Of a stretch of 64,000 nucleotides of DNA, positions 8,793 through 15,947 are shown piece by piece (positions within the stretch are counted from its first letter, which is position 1; each line of letters begins with the position of its first letter). Source of the DNA: Pseudomonas koreensis. Its GTDB lineage: Bacteria > Pseudomonadota > Gammaproteobacteria > Pseudomonadales > Pseudomonadaceae. Below the pieces are notes generated by a model. The model ran no database searches and had not been told where the DNA came from. It saw only the letters and a list, made by a program, of their open reading frames with translations. The translations under genes and the position numbers were made by a program. The stretch covers positions 455,913-519,912 of the forward strand of contig NZ_JAAQYM010000006.1 in assembly GCF_012986595.1 (NCBI RefSeq). The letters run 5' to 3'.

Positions 8793-9058
8793 ACAGCTCT
8801 GGATCGCAGACTGTATCGCGGCTGCGTCGTTTGCTGATTCAGGTCCGAGCGCAGTCCGGCGATCAAATCGTTGATTTCGCGGCTGCCATTCAAATGTCTG
8901 GCGTCGATGCCGCTGACGAGTAGATCGACCTGGTCAGTCTGGTTATCGCCGAATACCTTGACGGTCATCGACAGATCTGGCGACAGCGTGCATTGGCAGC
9001 GTTTAGGCAGAAAACTGCTTTCAATGATATTGCGTAGTTCCAAGGCAGACAGAAACAT
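8789..9058 (-). CDS. DUF1652 family protein
   Basis: The 89-residue product starting MFLSALELRNIIESSFLP matches the DUF1652 family, small cytoplasmic proteins found almost only in Pseudomonas. I start at ATG 9058 because AAGGAG lies 9 nt upstream; the longer frame to 9094 has none. Conserved family features visible are the N-terminal ELR-IIESSFLP helix, a Cys pair (RCQC) and the GI-ARHLNGSR-IN segment. Function unknown. It is convergent with, and overlaps by 4 nt, the membrane-protein gene on the left. Confidence 0.8.
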   Translation of the reverse strand: MFLSALELRNIIESSFLPKRCQCTLSPDLSMTVKVFGDNQTDQVDLLVSGIDARHLNGSREINDLIAGLRSDLNQQTTQPRYSLRSRAV

Positions 9059-9428
9059 GGTGAACCTCTCCTTATTGATGAAACTGCCAATCAACTCTTC
9101 ACGTTGACCGCTTTTGCTGCCCCTTCACGGATGTGCCCCCGCTGATTCCCTGGTGCGGCAAACGGTTGTACTGCGAAATGCCCATTGGAGTGTAGGCGCC
9201 CGAACGCGGTGCGCTGCACCAAACAGACGCATAAAGCGTGCCTTTCATCGGGTCCTTTTGACCCTCATGAAATCAAGCACTTGGCGTGGTGGCCAGTAGT
9301 TGGCCAGTTGCAAAATGCAAGATCGCCCCGCTTGGGCACTGCAATTTGCAAGTCGACAGCGGTTTGCATTCGCCACTGATGACAGTAAGAATGCCCGTCA
9401 TTCACCCTACACCCGCCAGGAGGCTTTC
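9059..9428. promoter_or_regulatory. 370-nt divergent intergenic region with two TTGCA-N3-TGCAA-type dyads
   Basis: The region separates DUF1652 (leftward) from ecotin (rightward). A perfect dyad TTGCA-AAA-TGCAA lies at 9308-9320 and a near copy, TGCA-ATT-TGCA, at 9340-9350; their centres are 31 bp apart, three helical turns. This looks like a tandem operator for a dimeric regulator of the ecotin gene. No gene was found in the rest of the stretch. Confidence 0.45.
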
Positions 9429-9914
9429 ATGGGTTCTTTACGCGCTCGCGCGACAATTGGTCTGTTCGTTGCCGGCCTGTCCACCCTCGCCCACGCGGCC
9501 AAGCTTGAAGACGTTGCGCCGTATCCCAAGGCTGAAAACGGTTTTACCCGCCAAGTCATTTATTTGCCCAAGCAGGATCAGGAGGAGAACTTTCAGGTTG
9601 AAGTGCTCGCCGGCAAAACCCTGGAAGTCGACTGCAATCGCCAGCGCCTGGGCGGTGCTCTGGACGAGAAAAACCTCGAAGGCTGGGGCTATCCGTTCTA
9701 CCGCCTGGAAAAAGTCATTGGCCCGATGAGCACCCTGATGGCTTGCCCGCCCGGCAGCCAGAAGAAGCGCGCCTTTGTCCCTGTTGTCGGTGACGGCTTC
9801 ATGCTGCGCTACAACAGCAAGCTGCCACTGGTGATTTACGCCCCCAAAGACGTCGAGGTGCGCTACCGCATCTGGTCTGCGTCGGACAAGGTCGGCACCG
9901 CCATCGCAGAATGA
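9429..9914 (+). CDS. eco: Ecotin, periplasmic serine protease inhibitor
   Basis: 161 residues from ATG 9429, preceded by AGGAGG. A signal peptide ends near residue 21 (THALAHA-type). The mature protein follows E. coli ecotin throughout: APYPKAENGFTRQVIYLP, the EVDCN turn, GWGYPFYRLEKV and the reactive loop STLMACPPG, where the P1 methionine is kept and the two cysteines that brace the loop are present. RYNSKLPLVIYAPKDVEVRYR completes the dimer-forming C-terminal strands. Ecotin inhibits trypsin-like, chymotrypsin-like and elastase-like proteases and protects bacteria against host or predator proteases. It stands alone, downstream of a region with two dyads that may be operators. Confidence 0.95.
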   Translation: MGSLRARATIGLFVAGLSTLAHAAKLEDVAPYPKAENGFTRQVIYLPKQDQEENFQVEVLAGKTLEVDCNRQRLGGALDEKNLEGWGYPFYRLEKVIGPMSTLMACPPGSQKKRAFVPVVGDGFMLRYNSKLPLVIYAPKDVEVRYRIWSASDKVGTAIAE

Positions 9915-9935
9915 CCTGAACAGGGAGCGTCAAAC

Positions 9936-10241
9936 GTGATTACCTGCCATGTGCGATACGTGATCGATCCGTACCAACTGAGCGAATTCGAGGCCTACGC
10001 CAAAGCCTGGCTGGGCATCGTCGAGCGGTTGGGCGGCACTCATCACGGTTATTTCCTGCCCTCCGAAGGCGCGAGCAATATCGCTTATTGCCTGTTCAGT
10101 TTTCCTTCGCTGGCCGATTACGAAAGCTACCGGCACATCGCGCTGACCGACCCGGAAAGCACGGCGCTGGTGGAATCGCTGGTGCAGAAAAAATTCATCA
10201 TCAGCTACGAGCGCAGTTTCCTGCGCCCTCTGCTGCCCTGA
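9936..10241 (+). CDS. NIPSNAP family protein
   Basis: A 101-residue protein with a GTG start at 9936, preceded by CAGGGAG. It has the ferredoxin-like alpha/beta fold pattern of NIPSNAP/Dabb-type domains: YVIDPYQLSEFEAYAKAW at the N-terminus, GG-HHGYFLPSEG in the middle and a late SYERSFLRPL. Members are often small cytoplasmic proteins of unknown biochemical role in bacteria. It lies 21 nt after ecotin on the same strand, so the two may be co-transcribed, though there is no functional link I can name. Confidence 0.8.
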   Translation: MITCHVRYVIDPYQLSEFEAYAKAWLGIVERLGGTHHGYFLPSEGASNIAYCLFSFPSLADYESYRHIALTDPESTALVESLVQKKFIISYERSFLRPLLP

Positions 10242-10247
10242 GCGTTA

Positions 10248-11261
10248 TCACGCCGGGACGCCGCATACCGCGGCGCGCTCGGCGACGTGGCGCAGGCTGT
10301 CGAAGTTGATGTTGGCGCCGGAGTCGATCGCGACGAAAGTCTGCTCGCGAACGCCGCTGTGCGCCACGTACTGTTTGATCCCGGCCACCGCCAATGCGCC
10401 GGAAGGTTCGGTGATCGAGCGGGTATCGTCGTAGATGTTTTTGATCGCGGCGCAGAGCTCGTCATTGCTGACGGTGACCACCTCGTCCACGCAAAACCGA
10501 CACACTTCGAACCCATAAGCGCCCATCTGCGCCACCGCCACGCCATCGGCAAACGTCCCGACACTGTGCAACACCACGCGCGCATCCGCTTGCAACGCCG
10601 CCTTCAGGCAGGCCGAGTGCTCCGATTCGACCCCCATGATGCGCACTTCCGGCCGCAGGTATTTGACGTAAGCGGCGATGCCGGCGATCAGGCCGCCACC
10701 GCCCACCGGAACGAAGATCGCATCCAGCGGCCCCTGATGCTGACGGAGGATTTCCATGGCCACCGTGCCCTGGCCGGCGATCACGTCGGGGTCATCGAAA
10801 GGCGAGACAAAGGTGCGTCCGGTTTGCTCGGCCAGTTGCAACGCATGGGCCAAGGCAAACGGAAAACTCTCTCCGTGCAGCAGCGCCTCGGCGCCACGAC
10901 TGCGCACCCCAAGCACCTTGAGTTCGGGTGTGGTCGAGGGCATGACGATGGTCGCCGTGATCCCCAGTTCTCGCGCCGCGAGTGCCACGCCTTGGGCATG
11001 GTTACCCGCCGAGGCGGTGATCACCCCGCGTGCTTTCTGCGCATCGCTCAGTTGAACCAGCTTGTTGTAGGCGCCACGGATTTTGAAAGAGAACGTCGGT
11101 TGCAGGTCTTCGCGCTTGAGCAGGATCCGATTGCCCAGCGCCTCCGACAGCGCCGGCGCCGATTGCAACGGCGTGCGCACGGCAATGTCGTAGACCGGCG
11201 CGGCCAGGATCTTTTTCACGTACTGCTCAAGCAGGGCTTGCTGGTCGGGGCTGTATCTCAT
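10248..11261 (-). CDS. ilvA: Threonine ammonia-lyase (threonine dehydratase), short form without ACT domain
   Basis: PLP-dependent fold-type II enzyme of 337 residues. The lysine that binds PLP is in TFSFKIRGAYNK (about residue 58), the SAGNHAQGVA loop binds substrate carboxylate, and GGGGLIAGIA binds the PLP phosphate. It deaminates threonine to 2-oxobutyrate and ammonia, the first step of isoleucine synthesis. The C-terminal ACT-like regulatory domains of the 500-residue biosynthetic IlvA are missing, so isoleucine feedback inhibition is not expected through that route; this may be a second paralogue. ATG 11261 is chosen over ATG 11267 because GGAG then has normal spacing. Upstream are a REP element and a leader peptide with terminator that probably attenuate transcription. 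Confidence 0.9.
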   Translation of the reverse strand: MRYSPDQQALLEQYVKKILAAPVYDIAVRTPLQSAPALSEALGNRILLKREDLQPTFSFKIRGAYNKLVQLSDAQKARGVITASAGNHAQGVALAARELGITATIVMPSTTPELKVLGVRSRGAEALLHGESFPFALAHALQLAEQTGRTFVSPFDDPDVIAGQGTVAMEILRQHQGPLDAIFVPVGGGGLIAGIAAYVKYLRPEVRIMGVESEHSACLKAALQADARVVLHSVGTFADGVAVAQMGAYGFEVCRFCVDEVVTVSNDELCAAIKNIYDDTRSITEPSGALAVAGIKQYVAHSGVREQTFVAIDSGANINFDSLRHVAERAAVCGVPA

Positions 11262-11281
11262 CGTCATCTCCGGTCGATCTG

Positions 11282-11375
11282 TGTAGGAGCTGCCGAAGGC
11301 TGCGATCTCTTGATCTTGCTTTTTGATTTGAGCAAAACAAAGTCAAAAGATCGCAGCCTTCGGCAGCTCCTACAG
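11282..11375. repeat. REP-like inverted repeat, TGTAGGAGCTGCCGAAGG type
   Basis: Two oppositely oriented arms (TGTAGGAGCTGCCGAAGGCT and its complement, each followed inward by GCGATCTTTTGA-type sequence) form a long stem. Same type as 26390-26476 and, diverged, 36259-36330. It lies inside the ilvA 5' transcript. Confidence 0.85.
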
Positions 11376-11410
11376 GGGGCCATTGTTGTTAAAACCCCGG
11401 AGACAGAAAG

Positions 11411-11435
11411 TAAAAACCCGCCTCTAGGGCGGGTT
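11411..11435 (-). terminator. Rho-independent terminator/attenuator before ilvA
   Basis: On the minus strand AACCCGCC pairs with GGCGGGTT around a 5-nt loop and is followed by TTTTTA. It lies 19 nt after the stop of the leader peptide and about 150 nt before ilvA. Its 5' arm can alternatively pair with GGCGGG at 11457-11463 in the last leader codons, the arrangement expected for attenuation. Confidence 0.75.
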
Positions 11436-11453
11436 GGGTGCTGCAGTCGTGAG

Positions 11454-11519
11454 CTAGCCCGCCAAATGAGGAATGGCGGTAATAATGCTTGGCTGGCAGC
11501 GCAATACGGTGGAAGTCAT
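11454..11519 (-). CDS. Putative ilvA leader peptide (21 aa)
   Basis: A 22-codon frame (ATG 11519, TAG 11454) encodes a peptide with the run S-I-I-T-A-I, plus further Thr, Val and Leu residues near its start. Isoleucine and threonine are the end product and the substrate of the downstream ilvA pathway. A terminator follows the stop by 19 nt and the end of the frame can pair with the terminator's 5' arm. These features fit a ribosome-stalling leader. The ribosome binding site is weak (CAGG). Translation is not proven. Confidence 0.6.
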   Translation of the reverse strand: MTSTVLRCQPSIITAIPHLAG

Positions 11520-11528
11520 GGGCCTGAA

Positions 11529-11556
11529 ATTAGCCCGGCGGCGGCCGGCGAGTCAA
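11529..11556 (-). promoter_or_regulatory. Candidate sigma-70 promoter for the ilvA leader transcript
   Basis: On the minus strand TTGACT (11551-11556) and GCTAAT (11529-11534) are separated by 16 nt, placing the start point just before the leader peptide ATG at 11519. The -35 is strong, the -10 matches four of six. Confidence 0.5.
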
Positions 11557-11619
11557 TGACTTATTTGAGGATGCCAAGGTAGGCTGGCGATTCTGCTCAT
11601 CACCCCAAGGAAGGAATGC

Positions 11620-11955
11620 ATGATGTCTGTCGCCCTGCCCCTCACTGCGTTGATTGCGTTTACCGGCTACACCGTGTCGGTGATGCTCCAGGCCGAACAG
11701 TCGTTGATCGACTTCGGCATCAGCCTGATGTCGCGTCCGGATACGGCGCAAGTGGTGATTGATCTTTATCTGCTGGCGACGCTGGCCGGGGTGTGGATGG
11801 TCAAGGATGCGCGGGCACGGGGGATGTCGGTCTGGTCGGTGGTGCCGTATCTGTTGCTGACGGCGGTGTTTGTGTCGGTTGGGCCGTTGTTGTATCTGGT
11901 GGTGCGTGGGGTTCGGGAGCGCAAGAAAGTCGCGACGGCCAACCTGTTGAGCTAA
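11620..11955 (+). CDS. DUF2834 domain small membrane protein
   Basis: 111 residues (ATG 11620; ATG 11623 is equally possible) after CCAAGGAAGGA. Three membrane segments are visible (about 6-24, 43-62, 72-95) with the short basic loop KDARARGMS between the second and third, the layout of DUF2834 proteins. Function unknown. It is transcribed away from the ilvA leader. Confidence 0.75.
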   Translation: MMSVALPLTALIAFTGYTVSVMLQAEQSLIDFGISLMSRPDTAQVVIDLYLLATLAGVWMVKDARARGMSVWSVVPYLLLTAVFVSVGPLLYLVVRGVRERKKVATANLLS

Positions 11956-11985
11956 TCCGGCCCTTCGAAGGCGGCTGAGATTGCT

Positions 11986-12077
11986 TTCGCGAGCAGGCTC
12001 GCTCCCACAGGTTCTGCGTTAGGCTGCGATCCCGTGCCCACCAGCGATTCAGTGTGGGAGCGAGCCTGCTCGCGAAG
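11986..12077. repeat. REP-like palindrome pair, CGCGAGCAGGCTCGCTCCCACA type
   Basis: TTCGCGAGCAGGCTCGCTCC and its complement face each other across about 45 nt between the convergent DUF2834 and CorA genes. Same type as 21602-21670 and 41431-41520. Confidence 0.85.
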
Positions 12078-12099
12078 GCGTTCTTCGCATCACCACAAA

Positions 12100-13023
12100 T
12101 CATCGGGCCAACCGCCGCAGCCCAAACAACATCCCCCCTGCCCCCAATAACATCACCAGCAGAAACACCGGGTACGAAATCCACCACGGCGTGCCGGCCG
12201 TCATCATGCTGAACTCCGACATCCCGCCAATGCTCGCAATCAGGTTCAACGGCAGAAACACCACGTTGATCAACGTCAGTTTGCGCAGCAGGTTGTTCAT
12301 GCTGTTGTTCATCAGGTTGCCACGCGCATCGATCAGCCCGGAAAACACCGTGGAGTAAATCTCCGCCTGCTTGTAGCACTGGTTGTTTTCGATGATCAGG
12401 TCATCGATCAATCCGATCGCCTCGCTGCCGAAATGCTGTTTATCGGCATGATTACGCAGCCGCGTCAGCACCGCGCCGTTGCTGTGCAAGGCGTTGATGT
12501 AATAGATCAGGCTTTCGCTGAGGTTGAACATCTGCACCAGATGCTGGTTCTGCATCGAGGCGTTGAACTTCTGTTGCAGCTCGCGGGCCACCAGTTTGAT
12601 CACCTTCAGATGGCCGAGGTAGTGGTGGATGTTGTTGAACAGCAAATCGAGCAACACATCCAACGGCGCATTCAGCGGCTGACGCGTGCCGATGCCGTGC
12701 AGCGGCGTGTCGTCGGTGGCGATCACCAGCAACTGACCGGGGGCAAACAACAGGCCGCAGGACGACACTTCAAACGCCAGGCTGCCCCCACCGGAGTAGT
12801 TTTCCGGGCGCTTCCAGATCAGAAACAAGTGGTCCGGGTGAAACTCGATTCGCGAGACTTCGTCCGGGTCCAGCGCCGAGGCCAGCGCATGTTCGTCAAC
12901 CTTGTAGTGACTCTGGAGCAAGTCGCGCTCGGCGGCATCCGGGTTGCTGAACAGCATCACCTCGGCGTCCAGCCGCTCGACCCGCTGCAATGCCCCGTGA
13001 CTCAATGCAAAACTGCTGATCAT
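12100..13023 (-). CDS. CorA/ZntB family divalent cation transporter with GMS motif
   Basis: 307 residues with a soluble alpha/beta N-terminal domain, a long helical region (about 130-240) and two C-terminal membrane helices (about 245-265 and 280-300), the CorA plan. The selectivity loop after TM1 reads IGGMSEF: the usual GMN is GMS. Family members form pentamers that move Mg2+, Co2+, Ni2+ or Zn2+; the Asn to Ser change may alter selectivity. It starts 7 nt after the RimK-family gene and is probably in its operon, an association that suggests metal supply to the ATP-grasp ligase (inference). Confidence 0.85.
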   Translation of the reverse strand: MISSFALSHGALQRVERLDAEVMLFSNPDAAERDLLQSHYKVDEHALASALDPDEVSRIEFHPDHLFLIWKRPENYSGGGSLAFEVSSCGLLFAPGQLLVIATDDTPLHGIGTRQPLNAPLDVLLDLLFNNIHHYLGHLKVIKLVARELQQKFNASMQNQHLVQMFNLSESLIYYINALHSNGAVLTRLRNHADKQHFGSEAIGLIDDLIIENNQCYKQAEIYSTVFSGLIDARGNLMNNSMNNLLRKLTLINVVFLPLNLIASIGGMSEFSMMTAGTPWWISYPVFLLVMLLGAGGMLFGLRRLAR

Positions 13024-13030
13024 CGGCGCT

Positions 13031-14605
13031 TCACCAGGCCTGGCCGCGACGTTTGAGCTCCAGCCGGCGCACGAACTCTTCCAGTACCAGTGAATACAGA
13101 TCGTCCTGCAAATAGGCGTCTTCGATGCCGGCGTCGAGGTTCGGGTTGTCGTTGACTTCGATCACCACCACTTTGTCGCCAGCCTGTTTCAAATCTACGC
13201 CGTAGAGACCGTCGCCAATCAGGTTGGCGGTCTTCACCGCCAGTTCCACCACCGCCCGTGGCGCCTCGTGAACGGCCAGAGTGCGGCACTCGCCGTTGAT
13301 GTCCTGGCCCTTGGCCTTGTGGTTGTAGATTTGCCAGTGGCCCTTGGACATGAAGTACTGGCAGGCAAAGATCGGTTTGCGGTTGAGCACGCCGATCCGC
13401 CAGTCGTACTCGGTGTAGAAGAACTCCTGAGCCAGCAGCAACACCGAGTGTTCGAACAGTTCGGCGGTGGCTTCAAGCAGCGCTTGCTGGCTTTCGACCT
13501 TGATCACCCCACGCGAGAAGCAGCCGTCGGGGATCTTCAGCACCAGCGGAAAGCCGAGGCGCTCACCGACCCGCTCGAAATCTTCCGGTCGTTCCTTGTA
13601 GAGAATTTCGGTGGCGGGCATGCCCAGTTGATGGCTGTTGAGCAGGTCGGTCAGGTAGACCTTGTTGGTGCAGCGCAGGATCGACGTCGGATCGTCCATC
13701 ACCACCAGCCCTTCGCTTTCCGCCTTCTTGGCGAAGCGATAGGTGTGGTTGTCGACACTGGTGGTCTCGCGAATCAGCAAGCCGTCGTACTCGGCGAGGC
13801 GCGCATAATCCTTGCGCTCGATCAGCTCGACATCAATGCCCATGCGCTTGCCGACCCGGACGAAATTCTCCAGTGCCTTGGCATTGGATGGCGGCAAAGC
13901 CTCCTGCGGATCGTGCAAGATCGCCAGGTCATAACGCGCCACTTGCGGCGAGCGCGGCACCCGCCAGACTTTACGACTGAAACCGTCCAGCGCATTGGCA
14001 AATTGATCTTCCTGATCGTCACGCAACTTGTGCAGGGCACCGGACTTAATGCCTTCGATGTGCCAACCGTTATTACGACGGAACTCAACTAACAGAATCG
14101 GGCACGGAAACACTTCAAACAACTGGCGGGCCAGATCCTGCAGGGGCTCGATATGCGTCTTGCCAAAGTAAAGTGTCAGAGTGAAGCCTTCGGTATCGCT
14201 GTAAAGGTGATGGCTGAGGGCTTTTTCCAAGGTTTTATCCAAGTCGTCCAAGGCCAGTCCGTACAATGATTTTTTCGTCAGTTCGCTGATAGTGCGCACC
14301 GATGGAATCACCTTGTGCCCGCGGGCTTCCGCCAGCAGCGAGCAGTAGTAACCGTGCCCCAGGTACTTGTAGCTGCGGCACAGGTTGATCACCTGCACAC
14401 GCTTGCCCGGCTCGCTGTCACGGGTTTGCTCCAGGTATTCCTGGGCCGTGACGATGTCCTCGCTGGGAAAGTACGAGGCCCAGTCTTCCTTGCGTTCGAC
14501 GATGATCAACACTTGACTGGAAGTTCTGATGGCTGGATTTAAAAAAGTTGCCGCCGGCAAACTTTGCTCGGATACTTCGCGCCAATGACCCTGTACCGCT
14601 GACAT
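13031..14605 (-). CDS. RimK-family ATP-grasp ligase with N-terminal RLAN domain
   Basis: From ATG 14605 the product has 524 residues. Residues about 25-190 resemble the RimK-like ATP-grasp N-terminal (RLAN) domain, and about 290-510 form the ATP-grasp domain: LGFPLVLKIPDGCFSRGVIK is the nucleotide lid region and VVVIEVNDNPNLDAG holds the Mg2+/ATP-binding Glu and Asn. ATP-grasp enzymes activate a carboxylate as acyl phosphate and join it to an amine. The substrate is unknown. It is divergent from a GNAT/C39-peptidase fusion and followed at 7 nt by corA. Iyer and Aravind-type analyses link such ligases, acetyltransferases and papain-like peptidases to peptide or amide tagging. The frame extends to 14743, but that would overlap the divergent gene. 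Confidence 0.85.
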   Translation of the reverse strand: MSAVQGHWREVSEQSLPAATFLNPAIRTSSQVLIIVERKEDWASYFPSEDIVTAQEYLEQTRDSEPGKRVQVINLCRSYKYLGHGYYCSLLAEARGHKVIPSVRTISELTKKSLYGLALDDLDKTLEKALSHHLYSDTEGFTLTLYFGKTHIEPLQDLARQLFEVFPCPILLVEFRRNNGWHIEGIKSGALHKLRDDQEDQFANALDGFSRKVWRVPRSPQVARYDLAILHDPQEALPPSNAKALENFVRVGKRMGIDVELIERKDYARLAEYDGLLIRETTSVDNHTYRFAKKAESEGLVVMDDPTSILRCTNKVYLTDLLNSHQLGMPATEILYKERPEDFERVGERLGFPLVLKIPDGCFSRGVIKVESQQALLEATAELFEHSVLLLAQEFFYTEYDWRIGVLNRKPIFACQYFMSKGHWQIYNHKAKGQDINGECRTLAVHEAPRAVVELAVKTANLIGDGLYGVDLKQAGDKVVVIEVNDNPNLDAGIEDAYLQDDLYSLVLEEFVRRLELKRRGQAW

Positions 14606-14697
14606 AGAGATTGATCCGTTGGAGAACAAGACCATTTCTATTAAGCACGAAGTTTTTCGAAAGTCCCGTTTCGTTACGCAACTTTTACGGTGGTCAT

Positions 14698-15816
14698 ATG
14701 AATGCTGTTTTTCGTTTGGCGGTAGTTGAAGATCTGCCGGCACTGCTGGCCCTGGAAATGCAATGTTTCACCACCGACCGGCTGACCAGCCGCAGCTTTC
14801 AATGGATGATCACCCGCGCCCATGCGCAGTTGCTGGTGGCCGAACATGAGGGGCAATTGCTTGGCTACGCACTGGTGCTGTTCCATCGCGGCACCTCGCT
14901 GGCGCGGCTGTATTCCATCGCCATTGCCGCCGAGGCGCGCGGCATCGGATTGGGCAAACAGTTGCTGCAACGCATCGAGGCTTGCGCGGTCGAGCACGAT
15001 TGCGCGTACCTGCGCCTGGAAGTGCGCCTCGACAACCCCGCCGCGATTGCCTTGTACGAGCGCAACGGTTATCGGCGCTTTGCGTTGATTCACGACTACT
15101 ACGAAGACCATGCCGACGCGCTGCGCCTGGAAAAGCGCATTGTTCAACATCATGATTCACGCAGCATCAAGGTGCCCTATTACCCGCAAACCACTGAGTT
15201 CACCTGTGGCCCGGCGTGCCTGCTGATGGCCATGGGTACGCTGCAACCCGGGCGGTTACTGGAGCGGCGTGAGGAACTGCAGCTTTGGCGCGAAGCGACC
15301 ACGGTGTTCATGACCTCCGGCCACGGTGGTTGCAGCCCACAGGGATTGGCGCTGGCGGCATGGCGCCGGGGCTTTCGCGTGCGTCTGCAACTGAGTATGG
15401 CCGGGCCGTTGTTTCTCGATGGCGTGCGCGATGCGCATAAAAAAGACGTCATGCGCCTGGTGCACGAGGAGTTCACCGCGCAACTGGAGGAAACCGACAT
15501 CGAACGCAAGATCGGCACCCATCTGGATTTGCCGCGCCTGCTGGAGGCCGGCGGCCAGCCTCTGGTGCTGATCAGCAGCTATCGCCTGACCCGCTCCAAG
15601 TCGCCGCATTGGGTGATGGTCACCGACTGCGACGAGGATTTTGTGTACCTCCACGACCCTGACGTCGATCACAGCCAGCACCGGCAACCCATGGACTGCC
15701 AGCATGTGCCGGTCAGCCATGGCGAGTTTGAGAAAATGAGCCGGTTTGGCCGCGGGAAATTGCGCGCGGCGGTGGTTTTGTATGCCCGCGCTACGCCCAC
15801 TATCGTTAGGCCCTAA
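14698..15816 (+). CDS. GNAT acetyltransferase fused to C39-like peptidase (DUF3335)
   Basis: 372 residues from ATG 14698. Residues 1-150 are a RimI-like GNAT domain: IAAEARGIGLGKQLLQRIE is the acetyl-CoA loop and NPAAIALYERNGYR the terminal beta-bulge motif. Residues about 155-372 are a C39-like papain-fold domain: YYPQTTEFTCGPACLLMAMG carries the catalytic Cys, and SPHWVMVTDCDED with LHDPD supply the His and Asp. One protein can thus acylate an amine and cleave or transfer a peptide. The 92-nt divergent gap to the RimK-family ligase suggests a shared promoter region and joint function. Confidence 0.88.
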   Translation: MNAVFRLAVVEDLPALLALEMQCFTTDRLTSRSFQWMITRAHAQLLVAEHEGQLLGYALVLFHRGTSLARLYSIAIAAEARGIGLGKQLLQRIEACAVEHDCAYLRLEVRLDNPAAIALYERNGYRRFALIHDYYEDHADALRLEKRIVQHHDSRSIKVPYYPQTTEFTCGPACLLMAMGTLQPGRLLERREELQLWREATTVFMTSGHGGCSPQGLALAAWRRGFRVRLQLSMAGPLFLDGVRDAHKKDVMRLVHEEFTAQLEETDIERKIGTHLDLPRLLEAGGQPLVLISSYRLTRSKSPHWVMVTDCDEDFVYLHDPDVDHSQHRQPMDCQHVPVSHGEFEKMSRFGRGKLRAAVVLYARATPTIVRP

Positions 15817-15826
15817 AGGCTTTTTT

Positions 15827-15921
15827 TGTGGCGAGGGAGCTTGCTCCCGCATGAGTGCGTAGCGCTCACAAGATTTTGAGGCTGCTGCGCAACGCAACGC
15901 GAGCCAGCTCCCTCGCCACAG
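15827..15921. repeat. REP-like inverted repeat, TGTGGCGAGGGAGCTTGCTCCC type
   Basis: TTGTGGCGAGGGAGCTTGCT at the left and AGCCAGCTCCCTCGCCACA at the right form a long imperfect stem between two convergent genes. This arm type occurs only once in the window. Confidence 0.75.
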
Positions 15922-15947
15922 GACATCTGTGAAAATTTGAAGTGAGG

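Noticed and set aside
10287..11582. 431-codon plus-strand frame opposite ilvA
   Set aside because: Antisense shadow of a clear ilvA gene in GC-rich DNA; Arg/His/Gln-rich product without family features.
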